DNA from: Ophioderma brevispina
Lineage: Eukaryota > Echinodermata > Ophiuroidea > Amphilepidida > Ophiodermatidae
Direction: 5' to 3'
Assembly (NCBI GenBank): GCA_023653785.1
Contig: JAMKCH010002975.1
Location: 62,001-126,000 of the forward strand
DNA: 64,000 bases
Shown here: positions 12,481 to 23,985 of the stretch, one piece after another
Position numbering within the stretch: position 1 is the stretch's first letter
Layout: every line of letters starts with the position of its first letter
Made by a program: the position numbers and the translations under genes
The notes under the pieces: generated by a model
The model's input: the letters and a program-made list of their open reading frames with translations, nothing else
Databases searched by the model: none
What the model was told of the DNA's origin: nothing

Positions 12481-12904
12481 GTGAAAAACCACGTTATATC
12501 AGACATACTCTTATAATGTCTTTTAAATTAAAACCCTCTAAGGCATAAGGCCTACCCTAATGTGTGACAGACTTTATGAACCTCTATAATCAAAGGTACG
12601 GTTTACAACAGACTATAAAGAGTAATTAATGGGGCCCATCTTGAAACTGGCCACCACTGTTGTCATGCAACAAATTTTGAATGCTCTAAAATAAAAACTT
12701 ATGTTTTGACTTTATTGGTTTTACAGAAAAGACTTTCGACATATTTATTTAATGCAAATATTAAAGATAGCTGTTCATGATGCGGCCATTTTTGTTGTCA
12801 AAGTCTTTCTAAAAACCCCTCCAATGTGCATCATATGCCCATGCTTGAATCCTAAAAGCACTATTTGAATCATCTAATTCCAAATTGAGAGTCTACACCT
12901 CATA

Positions 12905-13075
12905 GTCAATTCAGCCATTTTATCAGATGACATCTGCGATGCCCCTATAGCTATATATTCTTTCTTAGTCATGTCCAAGATATGTGGCAAATTCATGCTT
13001 TTTATCACCAAGTGCACATTCCCGCGCCAAAATATTGCACATATACTACCTCGAACTACAGTATCACATTAACAG
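12905..13075 (-). repeat. Dispersed repeat module R1, inverted copy
   Basis: The reverse complement matches 884-1030 (shared GCTATAGGGGCATCGCAGAT and neighbouring bases). The DNA before it (12640-12900) shows a looser resemblance in the same order, including AAAATGGC phrases, so the module may extend to several hundred bases. Confidence 0.6.
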
Positions 13076-13175
13076 AATAAAGGCGCACACATAATAATGA
13101 ATACGCCCCTATGAAGAACGATTTGAAAATATATACTCCTGGAGCATGATTTCGGCCTAACTCTCCAGAATCGTC

Positions 13176-13217
13176 CCCTTGAGTCCTGGCGCTTTAACCC
13201 GCTTCGGGCAACTTGAC
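13176..13217 (-). pseudogene. tRNA-Leu(CAA) 5'-half fragment
   Basis: CTTGAGTCCTGGCGC followed by a D-arm-like stretch and a TTGACACA end corresponds, in reverse, to the 5' half of the local tRNA-Leu genes. The intron and 3' half are absent; the next tRNA unit spacer begins shortly after (about 13246). Confidence 0.5.
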
Positions 13218-13803
13218 ACACTGTCGCCATTGTTTTATATTGTAATAAAAGTTTTTGACGATGCCAGAATGCCGAACGTTTGTTAGATTTTGATCAAGTG
13301 TCTTTTTAGGTTTCTGCCCAAAGAAAGCGTTAAAGATACACATCCAAAATAGAAAATCCAACCTTTACGCCAATACTACTTCTCAACTATTCAAACAGTT
13401 AAAGGTCTTCAGGAAATGAGATGATAAACCTACTCCAAATCTTTACAGGGCATTTCCATTCCAATAAGCAGGGCCACAAAAAGAATACACTACCAGTTGA
13501 CATCATTAGTGAACTATTGATTTTTCAGTCAGTGCCATGAATAGATTCTCACCAGCACCTAGAATTTTTCTATTTACTCTCTGAAAAATCAAAAGTTTCA
13601 CTAAATTATGTCCTCACCAACCCAAAGTTGAAAGCTTTCTCGTCCCCCTTTTTTCCCTCCTTGTAACTTACACAAACACATCAATTCTAATTTTTGCATT
13701 TCTTTCCTGGTACCTTTAAAGTAAATCTCTGGGTGTTACAAAATCATCAAACAAGTAAAGAAGGATCTTAATTTCTCAGGGGACGTTAAGATGAAAAATT
13801 GGT

Positions 13804-14025
13804 GTCAGGAGTGGGATTCGAACCACGCCTCCATTTGAATACCAAAAAACCTCTGACAACGGACTAGCTCTGTGTAGGCTAAGTCCGTTCTCAGTTCTAA
13901 ACCTCGTCTTTCATGGACTCAAATCTCCTATCCCATGAAAAATCGTGGTACACCGATTTTGGCAGCGGTTCTGTGGTGCTAGTATATCCTTGAGTCGGGC
14001 GCCTTAGACCGCTCGGCCATCCGAC
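13804..14025 (-). tRNA. tRNA-Leu(CAA) with an enlarged intron, possibly a pseudogene
   Basis: The 5' half (GCTCGGCCATCC in reverse, then GGCGCCTTAGACCGC) is close to a perfect tRNA-Leu start, and the 3' half keeps acceptor, T-arm and variable arm with small losses. Between them the intron is about 90 bases longer than in sister copies because of an extra segment at about 13885-13975. The inserted segment is flanked by two similar phrases (CTGTGTAGGCTAAG and CTGTGGTGCTAG), as expected from a local duplication. Splicing would probably fail. Confidence 0.6.
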
Positions 14026-14315
14026 ACATGTTCGACATGTGGGATGTTAATTGTAGGAAGTGTTGACTGATGCAAGAATGCCTGGCGTTTGTTAAGAATT
14101 TTGTTCAAGTGTTTTTTTTAGGTTTTTGCAAAAGAAATGCGTTGAAAGGTGCATAGCCAAATATAACCTCAACCCTCTTTTTTTAGGTTAATACTAGTCA
14201 TCATTTCAAACAGTTAATACTATCCCTCTATTCAAAGAAAGCTCTGGTGTTACCAATCAGTCAAGTAGAAGAAAGGATTCTTAATTCATTCAGGGTACGT
14301 AAGATGAAAATATTT

Positions 14316-14447
14316 GTATCAGGAGGTGAGAATCGAACCCACGCCTCCATTTGGAGGCCAGAAACGCCCTGACAACGTGCTAGCCTTGCAACCCGTGGTA
14401 ATATTTTTGAGTCTGACGCCTTTAGAAACTCTGCTGGGCATCCTTAC
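14316..14447 (-). pseudogene. tRNA-Leu(CAA) copy, damaged
   Basis: Acceptor, T-arm with GGTTCGATTC and variable arm are intact on the minus strand, but the D-arm and anticodon stem have several changes (AGACTCAAAAATATT, GTTTCTAAAGG), so the anticodon arm no longer pairs well. It belongs to the same repeat series as 13804-14025. Confidence 0.55.
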
Positions 14448-14760
14448 ACATATCAGTATGTGATGTTCTATTGCAATGAAAAGTGCTGATGAAACAAGGC
14501 CGAGCACGTTTGTTGTGATTTTCCATCAAGTGGTCTTTTCAGTTTTTTGCCCAAAGAAATACGTTCGAAAGTCAAGGCCAAAAATATAAATAACCTCTTT
14601 TTTACGTCAATACTAGTCATCTAATCTAACAGTTAAAGTTAAAACTCTGGTGTTACACCAAATCAATAAAACAAAGTAGAAGGGAAAAAAGACAGATGTA
14701 GACTGAGGACTCCTTGAATTCCTCGAATACATTAAGATCTAAATTTGACGAAAAAGTTGT

Positions 14761-14890
14761 GTCAAGAGTGGGATTCGAACCAACTACCTCCATTGGGAGA
14801 ACCAGGATCCTTGATAAGGGCGCTAGCTCTGTGCATATATAAGGACTATTCTTTGGATCTGGCGCCCTTATACTATTTGCCATCCTGGAC
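14761..14890 (-). pseudogene. tRNA-Leu(CAA) copy, damaged
   Basis: The minus strand keeps GGTTCGAATCC (B box) and the 3' acceptor, and the intron is of usual length. The D-arm is altered (GGATGGCAAATAGTATAAGGGCG), and the anticodon region reads CAGATCCAAAG, a change from CAGACTCAAG. Probably a pseudogene of the array. Confidence 0.55.
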
Positions 14891-15374
14891 ACAATGAACG
14901 ATATTTGATGTTCCATTGTAATGAAAAGTGTTGTGACTGATGAAAGAGGCCGAGACTTTTGTTGATAATGTTCATCAAGTGTCTTTTCTGGTTTTTGCCC
15001 AAAGAAAAGCGTTGAAAGATGCACATCCAAAATATAAAATCATACCTCCTTTTTAATACTACCTACTATGACGAAAATTGCTAACTCGTTATTTGGCCCA
15101 AAGACAGTTTACTGCATCTTGCAGTACGTATAAGGTAAAACCGCTAATAGCGCTAATTCGCTATTATCAAGGACTAGCACAGTAATTTTTTATAACTTTA
15201 CATCTTCATATACACATAATTGCACAAGATTCCATCGTTTTAGTTCTTGTGAATTCCTCCACATTTGGATTTCTAGAGGTACTTCCGTGGTCCCATTTAA
15301 AATTTGCGCAAAAATTTTCTGTTGAATCCAACTGTTAAATAGCTTGAATTAGTATTAGACGTTAAATGTACGCA

Positions 15375-15910
15375 AATTTAATTTTTTTTCTTCTTGACAA
15401 AAAACCCAGAAACGACACTTGATCAAAGTTGTCAACAACGTGCTGTCTTTCTTGTCATCACTTGTTTTAGTAGGTGTAATATGTATCAGGATTGCCGAGC
15501 GGTCTAAAGCCGCCAACTACTCAGGGTTATTTTTCGGCTATACAAAGTTAGCTCATTGTGTGAGAATTCCTGTTCTCCAAAAGGAGGCGTGGGTTCGAAT
15601 CCACTCCTGACAAAGCTTTTTTGACAAAAAATTATAATACCTTCACTGTGCTCATTAAGAATCCTATTACCTTATAGTTTACGTTATTTTTTGTGTTTTT
15701 GTCTACTTCGTTTCACGGATTGTTTCCAAGAGTTTTTTACTGAAATTTTACTGTTAGAATGAATAGCAGAGTATTGGCGTAAAAAGGTTTGATTTCCAAT
15801 TTGGGCTGTGTATCTTACACACATTTCTTGGGCAAAAGACACTGTTCAAAATTGTTTAACAAACGTCGATCTTTTTTTTCTTCAACGCGTATCTTATAAT
15901 AGAACACCTC
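15375..15910 (+). repeat. tRNA-Leu repeat units in inverted orientation
   Basis: ACACTTGATCAAAG at 15416 and GGGCAAAAGACACTGTTCAAAATTG near 15830 are the reverse complement of the spacer phrases seen in the array just upstream. The array therefore flips strand between about 15060 and 15375, giving a head-to-head arrangement of tRNA units. Confidence 0.6.
15483..15612 (+). pseudogene. tRNA-Leu copy on the plus strand, damaged anticodon arm
   Basis: The sequence begins GTATCAGGATTGCCGAGCGG and ends GGAGGCGTGGGTTCGAATC plus acceptor, so the D-arm, variable arm, T-arm and acceptor of the family are recognisable. The anticodon arm reads CCAACTACTCAGG rather than CCAGACTCAAG, so the CAA anticodon cannot be placed without assuming indels. 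The intron region is present. Confidence 0.6.
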
Positions 15911-16236
15911 ACATCAATATTCGTGGGTTTTAGAATTACATGTTTCTAACTGACATTTTTGGGTTGAGTGGTATAACAGTAGTGTTTTAAATTTACACTT
16001 TTTTAAGGGCTTTAAAATGAGTGTATAATGTTGTTAGTTTTTCAAAATTTTTTAAAGGTCCCACGTTTGTTTTACATTTTTTGGTAAACTTACAAACGTA
16101 CTTATATCTCAATGTCAGGTAGAAACTTGTAATTCTTTACTGAGTATCAAACACATTGTCCGGGCGGTGTCTTAGGCACAGATCACACAGATTAACCTTC
16201 GGCTATAAGGCTCAGTCACACAGCCGATTTATTTTT

Positions 16237-16530
16237 GCTAGAAAACCACTTCCAGACTGCTGCAAGACTGGTCCGATTGGCAAGTTTTCGAAAATCATGA
16301 GCGTTTTTTCTTTTTCCATGTGTAGTTTTTGGCAAGTCGTGGGACTGTTCTGTACAATTCTTCTGTAGTATACCGAATATTTGGGCTAGAAAACCACTTC
16401 CAAACTGCTTCAGGACCTGGTGCCGATTGGTCATTTTTCGAAGATCGTGAGTATTTTTTTTTTTCTTTTTTCATATGTGGTTTTTGGTTGGCCAAGTCTG
16501 ATACTGTCCTGTACAGTCTTTTTGCAGTCT
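16237..16530. repeat. Two-copy tandem repeat, unit about 147 bp
   Basis: GCTAGAAAACCACTTCC occurs at 16237 and 16384, and each is followed by the same order of phrases: CTGC, a CCGATTGG motif, TTTTTCGAA, CGTGAG or CATGAG, a T/C-rich tract, and a CTGTACA phrase. The second copy has small insertions. Confidence 0.65.
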
Positions 16531-16799
16531 TGTGTGCGGAACACGTGGCAATTTTAAAAAACCCGCCACGAGTTTTTTTTCTGTAGCTTAAAAAAAAATC
16601 GGTGGCGCTTTTGGAATCGGGAAGGTCGGCTTGAATCACATGAGCTTGTTTGGAAGCGTAGCCGATGAGTTGGCGGGCATCATGAGTGGTTGTGTGCAGT
16701 TGGAAAGTGGTCGGCAATGGATCCTGCTCCCGCGGGAGATAATATGCAAGCCACTGGACATCTTAATCGGCGACTAACGGGCGACACAGAAGATATGTC

Positions 16800-17350
16800 C
16801 GCCGATCTTGCAGTCTTGACAGCAGCATGTCACAACTTGTGCCTGTACCCCTACTACTAGTACTAGGCGATGAGCATCTCTCTCCAGTTGAACGAGACCG
16901 CAGCTGATTTTGAACAACAAATGTGGTCTTGTATAGGTTGGGAAGAGGTTTGGGGTCGCGTCGCGGTTGTCTTCTACTGTAATATTTGTTGGGCGTTAAC
17001 CACTCGGGCGACCAATCGACGAACCAGTCTTGACAGCGATGTCACAACTTGTGCCGTCTTTTTCAAGGTCGGCGTCTGATCGGGGACTTAAAAAGTGCGT
17101 CGCCATTAAACATGTTTGATCCTGTTTGATTACATGAATGCTGTCGCCTACTGCTAGGCGTTTCATCAAGCATCCCTTGGTCTCGTTGACGACGGGAAAA
17201 CTCGGCAGACAATCATCCCTGGTCGGGATAAAAATTGTAAATTTTGCAATTTTGAATGAACAAACCTGTAGCCGATTTGAAAAAAAATTTGCGGTCTTGT
17301 GTAGTCGGGAAGAGTTGGGTCGGGACTGTCTTCTGTGTACTGTTTTTTTT
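16800..17350. repeat. Degenerate repeats of a second local motif
   Basis: CAGTCTTGACAGC...TGTCACAACTTGTGCC appears at about 16810 and 17028. A phrase reading GGTCTTGT..AG..GGGAAGAG..TGGGTCG then CTGTCTTCT appears at about 16923 and 17293. These look like remnants of a tandem family related to the CCGATT-rich unit just upstream. No gene. Confidence 0.45.
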
Positions 17351-17374
17351 TAACCTTTACATGGGCTATAGCCC

Positions 17375-17442
17375 GTGTCAGAGGAATTATGGGTTCCTCC
17401 AAATTAGGGGGCGGAGGGCGGGCTCACATCCCACTCCTAACA
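17375..17442 (+). pseudogene. Collapsed tRNA-Leu fragment
   Basis: TGTCAGAGGAA near the start and a 3' part ending CACATCCCACTCCTAACAC resemble the two ends of a plus-strand tRNA-Leu copy with the middle deleted and the T-arm altered. Confidence 0.4.
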
Positions 17443-17449
17443 CTGTTTT

Positions 17450-18735
17450 TTTTTTGACTCTTCATCATACACAAGACGCACAAGAATTCAATTATGATTA
17501 TTTCTTAGTCCTAACCCGGCATTGCAAAAAACCCCATAACTTTCCATACGGAAACCCCAATGAACTTGGTTTTAGTATCAATGGATATATTCTAGTGCTA
17601 CCAAAATAAGTACAACATTCCCAGGCCCTTGCTTGCCGGGTGACGTCATAATGCCAGGCTCATCTGAAAATTTGTGAAATTTCAGTTTGAGTACGAAGTA
17701 TAGGAAATTTAAATTCGTCGGAAAAATCACACAAACGTCACCTCCTACTGGATTTTGTCTCAAAATAAGAAAACAAAACAAGTTAACTAAAAATGAAGTT
17801 TAAGCCAATACATGAAACTGTTGATAACTTAAAGTCAGCAGTGTACAGCCAGCTGCTGACAGCCCCCCCCCCCCAAAAAAAAATTTGCTCTCAGCATGCT
17901 CAGGCCCCTTGACCCACCTTCAATCGCACTAAAGTGCGATATTGCGTTGCCTTCTTGACGTAAGCTGCTGACAGCGGCCCTTTTCCTTAAATCCGACCAC
18001 TGTTTTTCACCATACAAAATAAACAAGATCAATAATATTTGTGTTTGAGGTCAAACTGTACGGTCACTCTCTAAATCCATTGGACTTATTTTTTAAATCT
18101 AAGAAATTTGTTCGCGGGACAACTTTTGGATTTGAAAATAAGGTTCCTTAGACTTACACATAATCTCTCATTTGCTTATACTGAGTTTAAGTCATTTTAG
18201 ATTTTGTTTTAAATCTTAATGACTTATTTTAAATAAGTCTTTTTACAGCTTATTAATTTTAGTCCAGAAAAAGTTTTGTGTCCCGCTAACAAGTCTTATA
18301 GATTTAAAATAGTCCAAGGATAGAGATCACGGTGCACGATAGTACGCTTATAATCTGGGATATTTCACACGGAAAGGTTTTGATCGCAAGTCTGAATTTT
18401 GATACGCAAAGAGAAAGTACAGAATCAGATAAAAAAAGTACTGTCTTGTCTTTATACACTGAGTTTCAAGCCAACCCCACTTGCAGGATATGTAGCCACA
18501 TCTATGCCATGAACCAAAAATACCAACTAGAGATTTTGGATGATTTCTTCGATGTTTCGGGATCGCAAAATCGCTGTGTCCCTTTTAAATGGCACTTTTG
18601 AAAAAAGCACGGAGTGACCCCTGCTTTATTTTAGGGGAAATTGCCCCCTATAGATCTATAACAACACAAATACGCTACCTTCCTTTTTGGCGGTGATCGT
18701 AGATTTTCCTCTCGGGACGTTAGGCATAATTACAA
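17450..18735. other. No recognisable gene
   Basis: Contains a short C10A9 homopolymer junction at 17863-17882 and an 89-codon plus-strand ORF at 18332-18601 without a familiar motif. Nothing else stood out. Confidence 0.4.
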
Positions 18736-18739
18736 GGAT

Positions 18740-20340
18740 TATAAGCATTACCTGAAGCACATGGGTAGATAAAGATGGAGTTTTGTGAAAATAAAATTCA
18801 CTCGATGAAAGAAGCTTTTCATGTAACGTTATAAGTTACTAAACAATGCCCCTATTTTTGTTTCGTGTAGCTTTGACATGAACCTCTTTTACATACACCA
18901 ATACATAGGAATTCATTAAATATGTTTAATTGGTCAACTCAAACTTAGAAGCTGATCATTTTAATTTTTATTAGCAATAGGTTCGATTCTAATACTCCTT
19001 TAGTCTGTAATTGTGAGACAATTCGTTTAATATTAGCAATTAATACACTGATTGAAAATACTTACTAGCTAGCTTAGAATCTAAGCTCTCCCGTGTTGAA
19101 ATCTCCATTTCTGTAACAACCTTCTGTCCAAATAATAGGGCTTTGAATCTCTGTAATATGAATGGTATTTGGTCTTCATCTATTACCGCATATTTTATTA
19201 TATAACTACATATTTACCTGAATATATCGGATTGGATCGCGTTTACATAATGGTGAATATCCGATTAAGAATATTACACTAAAGCACCCTCAATCCCTTT
19301 CAAACTTTTTGCTTTGTTGAATTGGAATTTTGAATTTTTAGCTAAGAAGTCACGCAAACAATTTTGTATCGTATTTTTGGCCAAAATAAGAAAGTAACAC
19401 ATAAAATGTACCTTTAAATGAAGATCCAGGTTAATACCATGAAAAACTTTCCTGATAATAGCACTTTTTGGGTACCTATTTACACCAGTAAAGTAAGGGA
19501 GGCTCACCCCCCCCCCTCCCCAACACACAACATAGCTCAACTTGCGGCTTATCCTCCCCGGTAAGGTGGTGGGTCCGAATTTCTTCGGTAGCATGTGCAT
19601 AAAGGAAGGTAAAAAACGATTACCTACAATCATTTTGGGCGACACAACCGCGCATATTATATTGCCAATATAATATTCACCAATATCGTTCTTAATATTA
19701 TTGCCATCAAGCAGTCATATAAGTCTACACTTATCCCCAAACATAAAACAATCACATGTCTTGCATGTTTAAAAAGCACATTTCCACGCATTAAGAATTA
19801 TATCCAAATTTCGCGCTGAAAACCAAATTCACGTTTTTTGAGGCAAACATATCAAGAGCTTTAAAAACTAAGTAAACCGTAAATTAATTTATAATTTTTG
19901 GTAAAACAGAACAACAAATAACTAGCATTATATTTTACCGAATTTGCAGAAAATGTATAATGACACCATGCAAAGGCAACCTTTAAGAATTTAACCAAAT
20001 ATTGAAAGTTATGTTCATGTTTTCCGCGAATTTCTTAACGAGTTGGACTTTACACACTCTGCATCAATTAATATCCAACGTTACCATTTGAAGAAAGTTT
20101 TGTATCCGTCTGCCACCTCTTTAAGAATCACGAGAGCTCTGTCAATGGAACCAATTGTAATGCACAATCGCGAGCCAACCAATATGGACTTATCGTAGAG
20201 TATAAGGCAGCAATTCTGCTGAATACTCATAACTCCACATTCTTTAATGTTATTTCTTTCTATAGTCTGTAAAATACACAAAATACAATCATGACATAGG
20301 GCATACCAGACAAAGGTCAACAGTGGCAAGAAGTGGGATC
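18740..20340. repeat. Block homologous to 57360-60480
   Basis: Ordered, same-strand matches link this block to 57360-60480: GGGTAGAT..AGATGGAG/AGTATGG, TTTTCATGTAACGTTATA/TTTCCATGTAATGTTATA, TTTTATTAGCAATAG.TTCGATTCTAA, TCCGATTA.GAATATTACACT, ATCCAAATTTCGCGCTGAAAA, CAACCTTTAAGAATTTAAC and the exon at the end. Each copy has its own extra DNA in the middle (about 500 bp here, about 1.4 kb there), so both received separate insertions after duplication. Confidence 0.75.
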
Positions 20341-21980
20341 ACCTCTTACCCGAAATTTAAAAAGCAACTCTTCCAAAACGAAGAGAGTTAATTTGTTGTT
20401 TGACTGAAAAGTCCTGCATCATATGTAAAACCGCTTATGTCACTCTAAACACACACTAAATTGATCTGGTCGGGCACCCTCTGGCCGAAAAGTGTTTGGG
20501 GAAAAGGTAAAACAAGTGACGGTCTAAGTTAAAATTGAAAAATAGTAGAAACTGGAACTTCCTGGCTATATTTGTGTTAAAATTTTCTTCAAGATACAAA
20601 TCAGCACAATATCAAGACAAAAAAGGTTGCGATGCTACTACTGATAATTAAAGAACAATTTTTACACCCCCACCCCATAGGAATATTTTTGACAAGAAAG
20701 CCAGTTTTCCAGAGGGGATCGGAACTCATCGTTTGTCTTCATGCTTCAGTAGCTCGAAAAATCCGTGGTCAACTTGTGGATTCTTCTTGCTGAATGGTAT
20801 GCAGAGGTCTAGCATCCAGTAATGCATAATTTAATGGACTGAGTCGCTCGTTAATGTAGAAATTTACGGTTGAATTAGGGCCTTTTGTAGAGAAAGCAAT
20901 GGCAATTTGGGTGGTAACCATAACAGAAATGAACTTGTGAGTGCATGTAAACATAAGAGAAGCATCTGTTGCGAGGCTAACAGTTCCTAAATCTTTTGTT
21001 CTCTTGATCTGACTCCTGATTTCCTTCTGGACATTGATTTGCTCCATGAACCGCCGTTCATTTCACTCTGAATCCGTGAACAGAGCGCGAAATATGAAAA
21101 ATGGCAGACACAATCAGGGTCTACTTTTTTTACTCACCCTGTATATAATAAATATATATAATGTGTGGTGTGTGTGCGCGCGCGCGCGCATGTGTGTGTG
21201 TGTGTGTGTATTTGTACTTACATAGCATTTCTACTTCGTTGTCATTCTTATCAAACCTTTCAGGCGCACACCATGTAAATGTTATTTATCGCCCAAAAAA
21301 TCATCATCGATAGCTCCTTCATCATGTATTTCCGTAGTCACTTTTGACTATTTCAGTTTTAAACAAGCCTTCGTACAGTTCCTCCACATCTGCATTTAAA
21401 CATATCTACAGGTAAATTAAAAAAGAGAAATCTTAACTCTTGGAAAATACTTTCTGCATAAACACCATATAGATAGCGTAAAACCTATTTTCTCATGTAT
21501 ATTAATTTTAAATGGTTTTGGAAACTTCTGTTCAATAGTTTCGCAGCCAAACAAACAAAAAAACCAAAAAACAAACCAACAAACAAATAAATTGCACAAC
21601 ACCACAACAACAAATTCGTCACAACAGCGTCAGCCGCCGTCTTCTGCTTGAGTTTACCTACTGGATCGAATGTCGTCGCTAGTCCCCATGTAGTGATTTG
21701 ATGAGTAGCCCCGTTCCCATCGTTCGACGGATGTCCCTTCGAGGGTTGATCTTTTATTATACTTTTTCGAACCTACTCTGCTTACGTGCACGATTAACAA
21801 CAATATGATACAAAATTTAAATTTAGTTTACCTTTTCCCAATTAGTGTTTCCCTTGGCGTATGTAGACACAGTCTTCCGTGTATTTGTTGGCTATGTTTT
21901 CAGCATCTGGTTATTCACCAGCTCTGTCCATTCTGCAAGCATAGCTTCAGCATTTTCTTTGGAGGTTGTTTTACATAAGC
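20081..21980 (-). CDS. NTF2-like / SnoaL-like (DUF4440-type) small protein gene, three exons
   Basis: Proposed minus-strand exons: exon 1 about 21980-21832, exon 2 21389-21222, exon 3 20138-20081. Exon 1 gives AEAMLAEWTELVNNQ and, after a one-base shift, ENIANKYTEDCVYIRQG, the classic first helix and strand of SnoaL/DUF4440 proteins (W..L.N.D...I...Y.EDC). Its donor is AAAAG/GTAAAC. Exon 2 opens after TGCAG and reads VEELYEGLFKTEIVK, then (one shift) TTEIHDEGA, and ends GFDKNDNEVE before GTAAGTA. Exon 3 (acceptor ATTGACAG) is intact: ALVILKEVADGYKTFFKW then stop. Introns are phase 1 and phase 2 and join in frame. Length, about 120-130 residues, fits the family. This family has a cone-shaped pocket fold; the ligand or role here is unknown. 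A TAA near the end of exon 1 and two frameshifts may be read errors or show a pseudogene. The start codon is not fixed; an ATG at 21942-21940 is one candidate. Confidence 0.6.
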
Positions 21981-22165
21981 GCTTTTAACACCAGTGATTT
22001 CCCTGTGATTCCAAAAGGATACAATATATAACATAATCTATTCGATCAAATGAACATGGTTGTGGTTCAAGTGGTTATAGTAGGATTTTTTTTATTCCTG
22101 TCATGCATTAAAGTTTTTGGGGCGTGTCGACGATTCCATTCGTTCTGAGAGGGTGTATTCTTTAC
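20865..22165. repeat. Segmental duplicate, copy 1 (exons 1-2 region of the NTF2-like gene)
   Basis: Direct repeat of 25290-26635, offset about 4.4 kb, alignable throughout: exon 1, exon 2, the intron between them, a TG/CG microsatellite after exon 2, and upstream DNA ending at CGTTCTGAGAGG...TTCTTTACC. Differences are mainly one- and two-base indels. Confidence 0.85.
21150..21212. repeat. TA / CG / TG compound microsatellite
   Basis: TATATA followed by TGTGTG, CGCGCGCG and (TG)9. It sits a few bases past the exon 2 donor (intronic, minus strand). The same compound repeat with different unit counts is found at 25576-25650 in the duplicate. Confidence 0.85.
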
Positions 22166-22169
22166 CCCC

Positions 22170-23985
22170 TAATTTCAATAGAATTCTAATGTGACGATAT
22201 CGGATCAGATTAAGGCCATAATGAAAAACCTCCCTTATTCTCATGAAGAAAATACTGCAAGGCAATGCACACCTCCACACACTGATGCATTCACATAAGA
22301 AAGAAAATGATACGAATAAGTAATTTTTTACTCGCCACAAAATTATTTTTGTCTTATTGCTGGAAGGGCCGAGGAAGAATGTCACTATCCGAATCCTCTA
22401 CCATTTTTACAACAACATCAGAATTTCAATACTACATATGTTGTTGTTTTTCCATTAATGATTTTCTATATCAACTAACTGCTTGCATGCATTTTTCTTC
22501 ATTCCCGTATGTTTCGTCACGAGAATTTAAAAAAGCTGCTACGTTTAAGCCTCGTTTACGTTGGTTTACATTTATTCGTCTTGCTCCCATAAATAATTTT
22601 GACGTCTTTTTCCAATCAACTATCTAAGTACTAGAAGTTTTGGTCAATTCATAACGAACTACACTATTTACGTGGCCTAATCCTCCCAGATTAAGAGGGT
22701 CACCCGGCCTCGATTTTCATGCCACTTAATCCCTTCTTTGATTGTCTCCAAACAAAGGAATCGATAGCATGTCTCAGACTGTAAGACAATATTCATTGAA
22801 ATCTGGTATGAAGCCTTACATATTCGATACGAAAAATCTAGGCCCTGTTTCATGTAAATTGGGTTTAACGCATCTTATTCTGCTGAACAAGTTGAGCATT
22901 TCAGCTAGTAATACGGCTTTTTAGTTTTGATCTCAACACACCTCGTCCAGAGGTTTTCGATCATCGACAATCGGCGTATATAAAAAATAAAAATCAGACT
23001 ATACATATTGTCCCTCATCATTTCCATATCTGATATAAAAGTTAGAGACTTCTTATAAAAAGAATATGGGTAAAATATGCACCACTTCCTCTTATACCTT
23101 ATTGTGTTTTTTCAATCTAAAGATGAATGAAGACCGATTATATTCTATAAACCAATTCATTGATGTCTTTTTTGTTCATTCATACAATATTGGCACAAAG
23201 CTTGTCTATACATGAATTACCTTGAGTTATTATTTTTTTGAATAGCACTTTTTTAAATATACTTCAACCTGAACATATACCGTACCTATATATTACAATT
23301 CAACGAAATCCTTTATAATCAAAAGATTAGGCGTTTTGAATGCCAAATTAATTTGTTTTTCTAGTTAACCTTGAAAGAGGTACAACTCGTCCTTCCGTGT
23401 AAGTTCAGATTCCTATTGGAAGACTGAACTCATTGTCACTGAATGGTATAAATAATTAAGGAGGTTTAAAGAAGCGGCACTGGAGAGGGGGGCACATTTT
23501 CACAAAATAAGAAACTTTCTTCAATTTTTCTCGAAATTATAGCTAGGCCATTGGAAGAATTGAGATAGATTTACACATAAAATAACAAAACCACATAAAA
23601 ATTAAGAGGCTAATACATCCAGGTATCTGTAGGCCACGTTATCCACAAATGTGTCTAGATTACATGAATATCAATAGACTCGAACTCAATGAGTTTAAAA
23701 ACCATATAGGTCACGACAGTCAATCAGGGTGCATGCCACGGAATCAACTCCGTGTGTTTTACATTGTGTTAAACGCTATGTCCGTCGTCGGCTGAACGAG
23801 TTATTATTATAAAATCGTTTTGTTTTACCCCTAAGGACGCCGATTGGTCTTAATCATTTCAGGTGAGGGCTGATGTATATAAAAAGCTTTATACCACGCA
23901 AAAATAAAAAGTTTGAAAAATCGTGAGGGCGCATCTTGTTTCAAATGTGCCAGTGTCTCTTTAACTCGTTCGTAATAAATTATAG
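22170..23985. other. No recognisable gene
   Basis: AT-rich DNA. ORFs at 22101-22385 (minus) and 22307-22627 (plus) show no familiar motif; the first overlaps the end of the duplicated block. No splice-supported exon noted. Confidence 0.4.

Larger units (their letters stand above)
13246..15060 (-). repeat. Tandem tRNA-Leu(CAA) array, second cluster
   Basis: Head-to-tail units of about 420-450 bp, each made of a tRNA-Leu on the minus strand and a conserved spacer with GTTTGTTAAGAATTTTGATCAAGTGTC-type and CAAAGAAAAGCGTT-type phrases. tRNA ends recur near 13803, 14315 and 14761. The spacer is as well kept as the tRNA bodies, pointing to amplification of the whole unit. Confidence 0.75.
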
